NCBI RefSeq assembly: GCF_019834675.1
Contig: NZ_JABUBU010000001.1
Coordinates: forward strand, 496,001-560,000
DNA from: Rhodococcoides corynebacterioides
GTDB lineage: Bacteria; Actinomycetota; Actinomycetes; Mycobacteriales; Mycobacteriaceae
Reading direction: 5' to 3'
DNA: 64,000 nucleotides
How positions within the stretch are numbered: position 1 is the stretch's first letter; every line of letters begins with the position of its first letter. The notes under the pieces were generated by a model that saw only the letters and a program-made list of their open reading frames with translations, did not search any database and was not told the DNA's origin. Positions 19,857 through 27,128 of the stretch are shown in pieces. The translations under genes and the position numbers were made by a program.

Positions 19857-20936
19857 GTGAGCCTCACTCTCGGAATCGTCGGTCTGCCCAACGTCGGCAA
19901 GTCCACCCTGTTCAACGCGCTGACGCGGAACGACGTCCTCGCGGCGAACTACCCCTTCGCCACCATCGAGCCCAACGAGGGTGTCGTGCCGCTGCCCGAC
20001 CCGCGGCTGGACGAGTTGGCGAAGATCTTCGGTTCGGAGCGCATCCTGCCCGCGCCGGTGACGTTCGTCGACATCGCGGGCATCGTGAAGGGCGCCTCCG
20101 AGGGTGCGGGCCTCGGCAACAAGTTCCTCGCCAACATTCGTGAGGCCGACGCCATCTGCCAGGTGGTGCGCGTGTTCGCCGACGACGACGTGGTGCACGT
20201 CGACGGCCGCGTCGACCCCGCCGCCGACATCGAGGTCATCGAGACCGAGCTGATCATCGCGGACATGCAGACGCTGGAGAAGGCCGTGCCGCGGCTCGAG
20301 AAGGAGGCGCGGACGCAGAAGGATCGGGCGCCGATGGTGGCCGCGGCCAAGGAAGCGCAGAGCATCCTCGACAGCGGCAAGACCCTGTACTCGGTGAAGG
20401 ATTCGTTCGACGCGTCGTTGCTCCGCGAGCTCAACCTGCTCACCACCAAGCCGTTCCTCTACGTCTTCAACGCCGACGAGTCGGTCCTCACCGATGAGGC
20501 GAAGGTGACCGAGTTGCGGGCCACCGTCGCACCGGCCGACGCGGTGTTCCTCGACGCGAAGATCGAGTCCGAGCTCATCGAACTCGACGACGAGTCGGCC
20601 ATGGAGCTGCTCGAGAGCATCGGTCAGTCTGAGCCGGGGCTGCACGCCCTGGCGCGCGCCGGCTTCCACACCCTCGGTCTGCAGACGTATCTCACCGCAG
20701 GGCCGAAGGAGTCGCGGGCCTGGACGATCCACCGCGGCGACACCGCCCCTCAGGCCGCGGGCGTCATCCACACCGACTTCGAGAAGGGCTTCATCAAGGC
20801 CGAAGTGGTGTCCTACGACGACCTGATCGCCGCCGGATCCATGGCCGCGGCCAAGGCCGCCGGCAAGGTGCGTATGGAGGGCAAGGACTACGTCATGGCC
20901 GACGGGGACGTGGTGGAGTTCCGCTTCAACGTGTGA
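19857..20936 (+). CDS. ychF: Redox-regulated ATPase YchF
   Basis: A 359-residue Obg-family P-loop protein. It shows G1 GLPNVGKST near residue 8, G3 VDIAGIVKGASEGAGLGN, and a noncanonical G4 (FNADES), the substitution that makes YchF prefer ATP over GTP. A coiled-coil insertion (about 130-200) and a C-terminal TGS domain (TIHRGDTAPQAAGVIHTDFE) complete the usual architecture and length. YchF binds ribosomes and affects oxidative-stress responses. It is Rv1112 in the conserved order ispH-DUF6542-ychF, here separated from them by sbcCD, cstA and others. Confidence 0.96.
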   Translation: MSLTLGIVGLPNVGKSTLFNALTRNDVLAANYPFATIEPNEGVVPLPDPRLDELAKIFGSERILPAPVTFVDIAGIVKGASEGAGLGNKFLANIREADAICQVVRVFADDDVVHVDGRVDPAADIEVIETELIIADMQTLEKAVPRLEKEARTQKDRAPMVAAAKEAQSILDSGKTLYSVKDSFDASLLRELNLLTTKPFLYVFNADESVLTDEAKVTELRATVAPADAVFLDAKIESELIELDDESAMELLESIGQSEPGLHALARAGFHTLGLQTYLTAGPKESRAWTIHRGDTAPQAAGVIHTDFEKGFIKAEVVSYDDLIAAGSMAAAKAAGKVRMEGKDYVMADGDVVEFRFNV

Positions 20937-20945
20937 CGTGCGGGG

Positions 20946-21347
20946 TCAGTTGATGATCTCGGCGCGCTCGTCACGCATGACGGCAATGCGATCGCGCCAC
21001 AGCTGCAACGCGTCCGGGGTGAGGCGAGGCCAGTCGTCGATCTCCTCGACGACGCGCAGCGGGTCTCGGCTGCGGTAGGAGCGAGTCGGGTTGCCGGGGA
21101 ACTTCTTGTCGGTGACGTTGGGATCGTTCTCCCACTCGCCCGTCGGCTCGACGCGATAGACGCGGGGTTCGCCCCCGCCCGCGGCCAATTCGGCGGCCAG
21201 GCCGGCGCCACTGATCAGGGCCGTGAAGTAGATGTGGTTCATGACGACCTCGGGCCGATAGTTCGACCGTCGACCGGCGGTGAGCAGATCGCCGGGAGCC
21301 AGATCGGCCTTGGTGCCGTGGTAGAAGGGGCCGTCGTCGAGCGCCAT
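20946..21347 (-). CDS. arr: NAD(+)-rifampin ADP-ribosyltransferase
   Basis: A 133-residue Arr enzyme, which transfers ADP-ribose from NAD to the C23 hydroxyl of rifamycins and gives resistance. The catalytic triad of Arr-ms (His19, Tyr49, Asp84 as remembered) is matched with identical spacing by H10 (FYHGTKADL), Y40 (HIYFTA) and D75 (EWENDPNVTDKKFPGNP). The C-terminal SYRSRDPLRVVEEIDDW block is typical of the family. Chromosomal arr is common in Rhodococcus and fast-growing mycobacteria. The gene is convergent with ychF and divergent from the immunity-like gene. Confidence 0.93.
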   Translation of the reverse strand: MALDDGPFYHGTKADLAPGDLLTAGRRSNYRPEVVMNHIYFTALISGAGLAAELAAGGGEPRVYRVEPTGEWENDPNVTDKKFPGNPTRSYRSRDPLRVVEEIDDWPRLTPDALQLWRDRIAVMRDERAEIIN

Positions 21348-21353
21348 CGTGAC

Positions 21354-21359
21354 AGGGTA
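21354..21359 (-). promoter_or_regulatory. -10 box for arr (leaderless)
   Basis: TACCCT on the minus strand ends six bases before the arr ATG at 21347, with no ribosome binding site. Confidence 0.5.
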
Positions 21360-21392
21360 CGACGGGTGCTTGCCGCGTGGGACGATCGCGGG

Positions 21393-21929
21393 ATGCCGTC
21401 ACCGCAAACGCTGTCCGACGACGATCGACGCGTGCTGGCGCGGTGGGCGGCCGAGTGTGCGGGTCGAGTGGTCGACCTGTTCGCCGCCGACGACGAATCG
21501 GTGCGCGTGGTACGGGACGCTCTCGACCGCACGCGCGCCTACGCCCGCGGCGAGAGCACCGTAGCGCAGGAAATCGCCCGACGGATGGAGCCGGTGAAAG
21601 CGGCAGGATCCGCGACGACGCCCGCCGGCGCGGCTGCCGCTCGGGCTGTCGCCCAGGCAGCGGCGGTGGCGCACATGGGCGCCCACGCGCTGGGCGCCGC
21701 CGGGTACGCCGCCAAGGCGGTGGCCCTGGCACGTCCCGGCGACCCAGACGCGGTCCCGGAGGAGACCCGATGGCAACTCGACCGGCTGACCGACGACGAA
21801 CGCCGTGCTCTGGCGCGGCTGCCCGCACTCGGATCGAGCACCTCGGGCCCCCTCGGCGCGGGTCTGCTCACCCGCGGTGTGCCGGGCGACGTGATCCGTG
21901 CGATTCAGCGGGACGTCGGGACGGCCTGA
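21393..21929 (+). CDS. Imm-5-like putative immunity protein
   Basis: A 178-residue all-helical protein with the pattern of the Imm-5-like family: RWAAECAGRVVDLFAADD near the N-terminus, then ALDRTRAYARGE, then AAARAVAQAAAVAHMGAHALGAAGYA. Such domains are named immunity proteins from their place in polymorphic toxin loci, but most actinobacterial copies stand alone, as here. No toxin gene or Rhs/WXG-like partner is visible nearby. The ATG at 21393 is chosen because the conserved core begins about ten residues later. The gene is divergent from arr, and its stop is one base from that of the convergent LLM gene. Confidence 0.6.
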   Translation: MPSPQTLSDDDRRVLARWAAECAGRVVDLFAADDESVRVVRDALDRTRAYARGESTVAQEIARRMEPVKAAGSATTPAGAAAARAVAQAAAVAHMGAHALGAAGYAAKAVALARPGDPDAVPEETRWQLDRLTDDERRALARLPALGSSTSGPLGAGLLTRGVPGDVIRAIQRDVGTA

Positions 21930-21930
21930 C

Positions 21931-22950
21931 TCACCGCCAGCCGAGCTCCGGCGCCACGTGCGTCAGGATCGACTCCAGCAGGTGGGCGTTGTACTCGACC
22001 CCCAGCTGGTTGGGGACGGTGAGCAGCAGTGTGTCGGCGGCGGCGATCGCCTCGTCCTGCGCGAGCTGCTCGATCAGGCGATCCGGGGTACCGGCGTAGG
22101 TCTTGCCGAAGCGAGCCTTGCCTCCGTCGAGGTAGCCCACCTGATCGCCGCTGCCACCCTCGCGGCCGAAGTACATGCGGTCGATCTCGTTCACGATCGG
22201 AAAGATGCTGCGGCTGACGGACACTCGCGGCTCGAACGGGTGACCGGCGTCGGACCATGCCTTGCGGAACCGTTCGATCTGCTCGGCCTGCAACTCGTGG
22301 AACGGCACGCCCGTGTCCTCGCTCAGGAGCGTCGAACTCATGAGGTTCATGCCCTGCTGGGCGGTCCACTCGGCGGTCGCCCGCGTTCCGGCACCCCACC
22401 AGATGCGCTGGCGGAGCCCTTCCGAATGCGGCTCGAGGCGCAACAGGCCGGGCGGGTTGGGAAACATGGGCGACGGGTTCGGCTGGGCGAATCCCTTGCC
22501 CTCCAACAGGTCCAGGAAGATGCGGGTGTGATCGCGCGCCATGTCGCCGTGATCCTTGCCCTCCGCGGGGGCGTACCCGAAGTAGCGGTAGCCCTCGACG
22601 ACCTGCTCGGGCGATCCCCGGCTGACGCCCAGCTGCAGGCGGCCGCCCGCGATGAGGTCCGCCGATCCCGCGTCCTCGACCATGTAGAACGGGTTCTCGT
22701 ACCGCATGTCGATGACGCCGGTACCGATCTCGATCCGGCTGGTCTTGGCGCCCACTGCAGCCAGCAGTGGGAACGGCGACGCGAGCTGGTTCGCGAAGTG
22801 GTGCACCCGGTAGTAGGCGCCGTCCGCGCCGAGCTCTTCGGCCGCGACGGCGAGGTCGATCGACTGGTGCAGGACGTCCGCTGCGCTCCGCGTCTGCGAA
22901 TGCGGCGAGTCGGACCAATGCCCGAACGAGAGGAACCCGATCTTCTTCAT
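21931..22950 (-). CDS. LLM class flavin-dependent oxidoreductase
   Basis: A 339-residue luciferase-like monooxygenase-family protein with a TIM-barrel pattern. Visible blocks include IGFLSFGHWSDSPHSQT, HHFANQLASPFPLLAAVGAKT, RIEIGTGVIDMRYENPFYM and RLQLGVSRGSPEQV. These are the strands and FMN-binding loops of bacterial LLM oxidoreductases. Without the F420-specific features it is more likely FMN-dependent. The substrate cannot be read from sequence. The ATG at 22950 gives MKKIGFLSFG as first strand; GAGG lies upstream. It is divergent from the GNAT gene with about 50 bases between starts. Confidence 0.85.
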   Translation of the reverse strand: MKKIGFLSFGHWSDSPHSQTRSAADVLHQSIDLAVAAEELGADGAYYRVHHFANQLASPFPLLAAVGAKTSRIEIGTGVIDMRYENPFYMVEDAGSADLIAGGRLQLGVSRGSPEQVVEGYRYFGYAPAEGKDHGDMARDHTRIFLDLLEGKGFAQPNPSPMFPNPPGLLRLEPHSEGLRQRIWWGAGTRATAEWTAQQGMNLMSSTLLSEDTGVPFHELQAEQIERFRKAWSDAGHPFEPRVSVSRSIFPIVNEIDRMYFGREGGSGDQVGYLDGGKARFGKTYAGTPDRLIEQLAQDEAIAAADTLLLTVPNQLGVEYNAHLLESILTHVAPELGWR

Positions 22951-23002
22951 GGAAGCTTCAACCTCGTTGTCAAAGGAACTATTCCTGTCGGACACTGGGA
23001 CC

Positions 23003-23575
23003 GTGAGTTCCACCGTATTCGTTCTTCGTCCGCTCCCGGCCGCTGCTCTGGATGACGCCGCGGCGCTGCTCGCGGCCGCGTTCGCGGACTATCCCTGGAC
23101 GCGGTGGGCCGTGCCCGCGCAGGACTACACGGACCGGCTGACCCGACTGCAGCGTCTCTACCTGCAGTACGCGCGTGAGCACGGAATCGTCCTGGCCGAC
23201 GCGGACGTCACCGGTGTGGTGGCGCTGCTCCCGCCGAATCCGCCGGAGCCGCCGTCGGAGATGCAGGACGAGGTCGCGGCCCTGCACGGTGATCGGCTGG
23301 ACGCGGTCGCCGGGGCGGTGACGCCGCCGCCTCCGACCGGGGCGTGGACCCTCGAAACCCTGGGCGTGGACCCACGGCGCCGCGGGCGCGGTCTCGGTGC
23401 CTCCCTGGTGCGGGCAGCGCTCGACGCCGTTCCGGCCGGGGTTCCGGTCGCACTCGACACCTCGGACCCGCGAAACGTCCGCCTGTACGAGCGGTGTGAT
23501 TTCGGTGTCACCGCGACGACACTCGTACCCGACGGCCCGACGGTCGTCTCGATGGTGCATCCCGCCGCGACCTGA
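23003..23575 (+). CDS. GNAT family N-acetyltransferase
   Basis: A 190-residue acetyltransferase. The acetyl-CoA pyrophosphate loop is recognisable as LGVDPRRRGRGLGASLVRAA (motif A, R/Q-x-x-G-x-G/A), followed by motif B-like ALDTSDPRNVRLYERCDFGV. The N-terminal helix pair (DDAAALLAAAFADYPWTRW) resembles small-molecule GNATs. Substrate unknown. The GTG at 23003 is preferred because homologous GNATs begin close to the first strand (TVFVLRPLP); a GACACT box lies six bases before it. The stop is part of a hairpin shared with the convergent nuclease gene. Confidence 0.8.
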   Translation: MSSTVFVLRPLPAAALDDAAALLAAAFADYPWTRWAVPAQDYTDRLTRLQRLYLQYAREHGIVLADADVTGVVALLPPNPPEPPSEMQDEVAALHGDRLDAVAGAVTPPPPTGAWTLETLGVDPRRRGRGLGASLVRAALDAVPAGVPVALDTSDPRNVRLYERCDFGVTATTLVPDGPTVVSMVHPAAT

Positions 23576-23588
23576 CCGCCCCGGTCAG
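23572..23588. terminator. Hairpin spanning two convergent stop codons
   Basis: CTGACC-GCCCC-GGTCAG forms a 6-bp stem with a 5-base loop. The GNAT stop and the complement of the HNH-gene stop lie in the two arms. It is a plausible weak bidirectional terminator. Confidence 0.3.
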
Positions 23589-25402
23589 AACGGGGGTGGG
23601 GTGTCGTCGGGCGGGTGATGCTTCATCGCGTTGCGGAGGCGGTTGCGGTTGCGTTCCTGTCGGCGGCGGGCGTGTTTCTGTTCGGTGCGTGGGGCGGGGC
23701 GTTGGCGTTCGGTCGGAGCCGGTGTCGAGGGCGGTTTCGGTGGGTCGCCGAAGACGATGGCGTCGAGTCCGGGGTGGACGTCGTGGCCGGTGAACGCCGG
23801 ACCCATCACGGTGCGCCCGTCCGGAATGGTGACGGTGCGGATCAACCGGCTCGGGTCGGTGGGGTCGGGGTACTGGTCGTCGACGAAGTCCCCGAACGTT
23901 TTCAGCAGGTGGTGGAAGCGGCACTTCGCCCCCAATCCGGTAGCGGACGTTTGTCCGCCCCGCTCGGGGTGGGTGTGGTCGTATTCGGTGATGTGGTCGA
24001 GGTCGGCGTCCCGGGCGGGTCGGTTGCAGCCGGGCCAGGTGCAGAACAGGTCCCGGGCACGGATGTACGCATCGAGCGCCGCACTCGGGCGGTAGGGGTC
24101 CGATGGTTGCGTCGCCGGCAGTGGGGTGTCGGTGCCGTCCCCCAGCGGGCGGATTACCGTGCGGGGGTCGGCGGCGAGGTCGCGGACGTGGGCGCCGGAG
24201 ATGATGCCGATGCCGGGGAGGAATCCGACGCCGTCGACGTAGTCCAGGCCGACGGGCTCCTCGAATCCGTGGGAATCGTGTCCCTCGGTGTCGGTGTCGG
24301 TGTGGTGCGGCGTCAGCGATTCCGTTGCTACGGCTTCCGCTGCGACCCGATCACGCGCAACCGATTCCGTCGCAATGGGTTTCGGTGCAACCAACTCGGC
24401 TCCGGACGGATTCGCGGTGGGATCGGCTTCGGGCTCCGACGAGGAGGTAGTCACGTTCGGTTGAGGTAGGTGCTGGGGTGACCGGCAGACCCGCTCGGCC
24501 TCCGGTGCCGGGACGGGGCCGTGGAGGGTGGTGGTGTCGGTGACCAGGTGGATCACGATCCGCGGCGCGGTCGCCGCGAACTTCTGCAGGTCGACGGTTT
24601 TGTAGCGGCAGTCGGTGATCGGCCGGTCGCAGTCGCACCCGAATTCCGTTTGGGTGACCAGGGCGTAATGCGCATCGGACGCCCGCGCCGCCGTCGACCG
24701 GGTGTCCTGCGGGCACACCTGCCCCGCCAACCGCCGCACCGCCGCGGCGAGGGCGGCGACGTCCTCGGCCGGTCTGGTGTCGGTGGCGGTGGCCATCCCG
24801 TCGCGGCCGGTGTCGACGGTGAATTCTCGATTTTTCTTCGCCGCCTCTCGGCGGGCGCGGACGGCGTCGGGGTCGCGGCGGTGGACCATCTTGTCGACCA
24901 TGGTCTCCATCCGCGCCGGCGACCACGATCCGGGTTTGCGGAGGGCGCGGGCGATGTCGGCGTCGACGAGGGCGGCGTAGCACTGCCCGTCGATCAGTTC
25001 GGTGCGGGAGACGATGGTGCGGATGTGATGGGGGGTGACCACCCCGTCCCGCAGGCATTGCGCGACTCTGGGGAGTCGATCCCGCAGCGCGACGGCGTCG
25101 GTGAGCAGAGTGGACGCCGCCCATGGGGTGATCGAGAGGGTGGTGGCGATGGAGGCGGCGCAGCGGGTGAACGCGTCGAGCTCACGCCGGTCCTCGTCCT
25201 CGAACGGTTCCACCAGTTCGGCGTGCATGGCGGCGGCGAGTTGGTATTCGAACCACTTCAGGTAGCCGACCCCCGCTGCGGTGTGCACCAGAGCGTCCAG
25301 AGCTCGGGCGGACGGGAGGTCGGTGGTGGCGGGCAGGCCGAGGGCGGCGTGATCGAGCGCAGCCCAAGGCGTCGCACCTGTCCCCACCTGCACACTCGTC
25401 AT
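23585..25402 (-). CDS. DUF222 domain-containing HNH endonuclease (13E12-repeat type)
   Basis: A 605-residue protein of the DUF222-HNH family, called 13E12 repeat proteins in M. tuberculosis. The N-terminal 330 residues form DUF222 (DALVHTAAGVGYLKWFEYQL, then DGVVTPHHIRTIVSRTELI). A variable, low-complexity linker (about 330-400) comes next. The HNH nuclease lies near residues 445-495, with CTWPGCNRPARDADLDHITE and KCRFHHLLKTF giving the Cys pairs and catalytic histidines. The basic tail ends in PPPF. The biological role is unknown; several M. tuberculosis copies are DNA-damage inducible. The promoter carries a LexA-like box. The start at 25402 (MTSVQV) is 17 bases from that box. Confidence 0.85.
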   Translation of the reverse strand: MTSVQVGTGATPWAALDHAALGLPATTDLPSARALDALVHTAAGVGYLKWFEYQLAAAMHAELVEPFEDEDRRELDAFTRCAASIATTLSITPWAASTLLTDAVALRDRLPRVAQCLRDGVVTPHHIRTIVSRTELIDGQCYAALVDADIARALRKPGSWSPARMETMVDKMVHRRDPDAVRARREAAKKNREFTVDTGRDGMATATDTRPAEDVAALAAAVRRLAGQVCPQDTRSTAARASDAHYALVTQTEFGCDCDRPITDCRYKTVDLQKFAATAPRIVIHLVTDTTTLHGPVPAPEAERVCRSPQHLPQPNVTTSSSEPEADPTANPSGAELVAPKPIATESVARDRVAAEAVATESLTPHHTDTDTEGHDSHGFEEPVGLDYVDGVGFLPGIGIISGAHVRDLAADPRTVIRPLGDGTDTPLPATQPSDPYRPSAALDAYIRARDLFCTWPGCNRPARDADLDHITEYDHTHPERGGQTSATGLGAKCRFHHLLKTFGDFVDDQYPDPTDPSRLIRTVTIPDGRTVMGPAFTGHDVHPGLDAIVFGDPPKPPSTPAPTERQRPAPRTEQKHARRRQERNRNRLRNAMKHHPPDDTPPPF

Positions 25403-25418
25403 GCTGCCGACCCCCCAG

Positions 25419-25439
25419 TCGCTCGTATGTTCGAGTATA
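25419..25439 (-). promoter_or_regulatory. Promoter with LexA (SOS)-like box for the DUF222-HNH gene
   Basis: On the plus strand 25419-25434 reads TCGCTC-GTAT-GTTCGA, matching 10 of 12 fixed positions of the actinobacterial SOS box TCGAAC-N4-GTTCGA. On the minus strand a TATACT -10 (25439-25434) overlaps its edge and the predicted start site falls inside the box, so bound LexA would block initiation. Confidence 0.5.
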
Positions 25440-25539
25440 CCGGCACCCACCGACACGGTCCATGACACGCACGCACGAACCCCCGCCGACCACGAGAACG
25501 CCGTGACATCCTCGTCCCACGGAGTGTGAGGAGGTCATC

Positions 25540-25893
25540 GTGGAGGTCGTTCGCATCACCGCCAACCTGACCGTCGCCGACATCCCGTCCGCGGCGCCGT
25601 TCTATCGCGACGTGCTCGGCCTGAGCGAGGTGGAGTTCGACCTGGGCTGGGTCACGCGCCTCACCGCACCGGACAGCGGTGCGAGCGTCCAACTGGTGTC
25701 GACCGACGCGACCGCACCCGCGGTGCCGGCCGTGTCGGTCCACGTCGTGGACGTGGATGCGGCGTACGAGGAGGTGACGGCTCTCGGTCTCGACATCGTG
25801 CATCCGCTCACCACCGAGGAATGGGGAGTGCGGCGCTTCCTGGTACGGGCGCCCGACGGCACGGTGGTGAACATCGTTCGCCACGCTCGCTGA
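25540..25893 (+). CDS. VOC family protein
   Basis: A 117-residue single-module vicinal-oxygen-chelate (glyoxalase/bleomycin-resistance fold) protein. It opens VVRITANLTVADIPSAAPFY, continues RDVLGLSEVEFDLGWVTRL, and closes WGVRRFLVRAPDGTVVNIVRH. These are the two beta-alpha-beta-beta-beta halves. The family includes glyoxalases, dioxygenases and antibiotic-binding proteins; the activity here is unknown. An excellent ribosome binding site (GAGGAGG, 25528-25534) precedes the GTG at 25540, unlike its leaderless neighbours. Confidence 0.85.
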   Translation: MEVVRITANLTVADIPSAAPFYRDVLGLSEVEFDLGWVTRLTAPDSGASVQLVSTDATAPAVPAVSVHVVDVDAAYEEVTALGLDIVHPLTTEEWGVRRFLVRAPDGTVVNIVRHAR

Positions 25894-25912
25894 CCGCACG
25901 CACACCGACCGC

Positions 25913-26881
25913 TCAGCCGACCCCCGTCGCCGATGCCACGTCGCGCCAGAGTGCGGCGCGCACCGCGGGATCGTCGCGCCGCCAGGGCGGGTAGTGCGTC
26001 GGCCGGGGCGCGCGGTCGTGCCAGAAGGCGCCCGTCGTCGACAGGGCCGTGTCGGAGGCGGCGAGCCACACGATGGTGTCCGCACCGTCGTCGGGCGTTC
26101 GGAGCAGCGGCCGCACGACCGTGTCGAACAGCGGTAGTGAATCGGTCACGCCCGGTGTCGCGGCCCATCCGGGATGCATGCTGTGGACCACCGGATCGTC
26201 GGGGCCGTCGAATCGGTCGGCGAGCAGTCCCGCCATCACCACCTGCATCCGCTTGGTGCGGGCGTAGGCGGTGGTCCCCGAGAAGCGGCCCTGCCGGTAC
26301 TCGAAATCGGGGTTGGTGAGCGGCACGACGTACATGCCGCCGCTCGAGACGAACACCACGCGTGACCCCGCGTCGAACAGCGGACGCACGGCGTACGTGA
26401 GCAGGGTCGGGCCGAGAACGTGTGTTGCGTAGGCGCTTTCGTGACCCTGCTCCGACTCGGTGCGGGACGGTGGCAGGACCCCGGCGCAGTGGATCAGTGC
26501 GTGGAGGGACGTCACCTGCGCGGCGAACGACGTGCCGAACTCCGCGACGGCGTCCAGGTCGCTGACATCGCAGACGTGCGTCTCGACGCTCGATCCCGGC
26601 ACCGTGTGTCGGATCTCGGAGGCGGCGGCGTCGAGACGTCGCTCGGTCCGCCCGACGAGGTGCACGCGTGCGCCCAACTCCGCCAGTCGGCGGGCCGCGG
26701 CGGCGCCCAGTCCCGACCCGCCACCGGTGACGAGCACGTCGACCGGCGCGGGAAACGGGGTGGCGTCGGCGGCCCAGAACCGGCGGCGCACCATCGACCC
26801 GACACGGGTGTATCCCGGCACGACGGCGAGGTCGAGCACGGTGTCCAGAACGCCCCCGACACGTCCCCCCAGCGGCACCAC
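25913..26881 (-). CDS. Short-chain dehydrogenase/reductase (DHRS12-like)
   Basis: A 322-residue SDR. The Rossmann dinucleotide loop is TGGGSGLGAAAARRL (about 52-66), followed by the CAG element of HCAGVLPP (NAG position), a serine-rich VVFVSSGGMYVVP and the catalytic YARTK pair. The 45-residue N-terminal extension (VLDLAVVPGYTRVGSMVRRR) before the fold and the HPGWAATPGV motif resemble the DHRS12 group. Substrate unknown. The GTG start shares one base with the stop of the upstream antitoxin-like gene, so the two are translationally linked. Confidence 0.85.
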   Translation of the reverse strand: MVPLGGRVGGVLDTVLDLAVVPGYTRVGSMVRRRFWAADATPFPAPVDVLVTGGGSGLGAAAARRLAELGARVHLVGRTERRLDAAASEIRHTVPGSSVETHVCDVSDLDAVAEFGTSFAAQVTSLHALIHCAGVLPPSRTESEQGHESAYATHVLGPTLLTYAVRPLFDAGSRVVFVSSGGMYVVPLTNPDFEYRQGRFSGTTAYARTKRMQVVMAGLLADRFDGPDDPVVHSMHPGWAATPGVTDSLPLFDTVVRPLLRTPDDGADTIVWLAASDTALSTTGAFWHDRAPRPTHYPPWRRDDPAVRAALWRDVASATGVG

Positions 26882-27075
26882 TAGGCGGGCGGGGGATCGC
26901 GTCGCTCGGAGTTCTTCTCCCCGATGGCGTCCTTGGCCCGATCGAGGCCCTGATCGATCTGCGAGTCGTGACCGGCGAACTTCTTCTTGGCCGCGTCACC
27001 CAGCTTGTCCAGGCCCTTCTCGACCTTGTCCTCGTTGGCGTCGAGCTTGCGCTTGATCTCTCCGAAGTTGACCAT
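26881..27075 (-). CDS. Rv0909-like (MT0933) antitoxin family small protein
   Basis: A 64-residue, highly charged helical protein (GEIKRKLDANEDKVEKGLDK, then DSQIDQGLDRAKDAIGEKN). The repeated Lys/Asp/Gln heptads match the small MT0933-type antitoxin family, and also look like stress-related CsbD-type proteins. No toxin of the RelE/ParE or SRPBCC partner type is encoded beside it, so the antitoxin label describes the family rather than a shown function. It overlaps the SDR start by one base (TAGTG). Confidence 0.6.
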   Translation of the reverse strand: MVNFGEIKRKLDANEDKVEKGLDKLGDAAKKKFAGHDSQIDQGLDRAKDAIGEKNSERRDPPPA

Positions 27076-27128
27076 GCGTCGCAGTACCCCGTCCGCCTCG
27101 ACGGCCAAACCAGTGACAGAATCCGCGC

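Noticed and set aside
23585..25402. Homing endonuclease or group I intron
   Set aside because: The HNH domain is fused to DUF222, a known chromosomal family, and no interrupted host gene is present.
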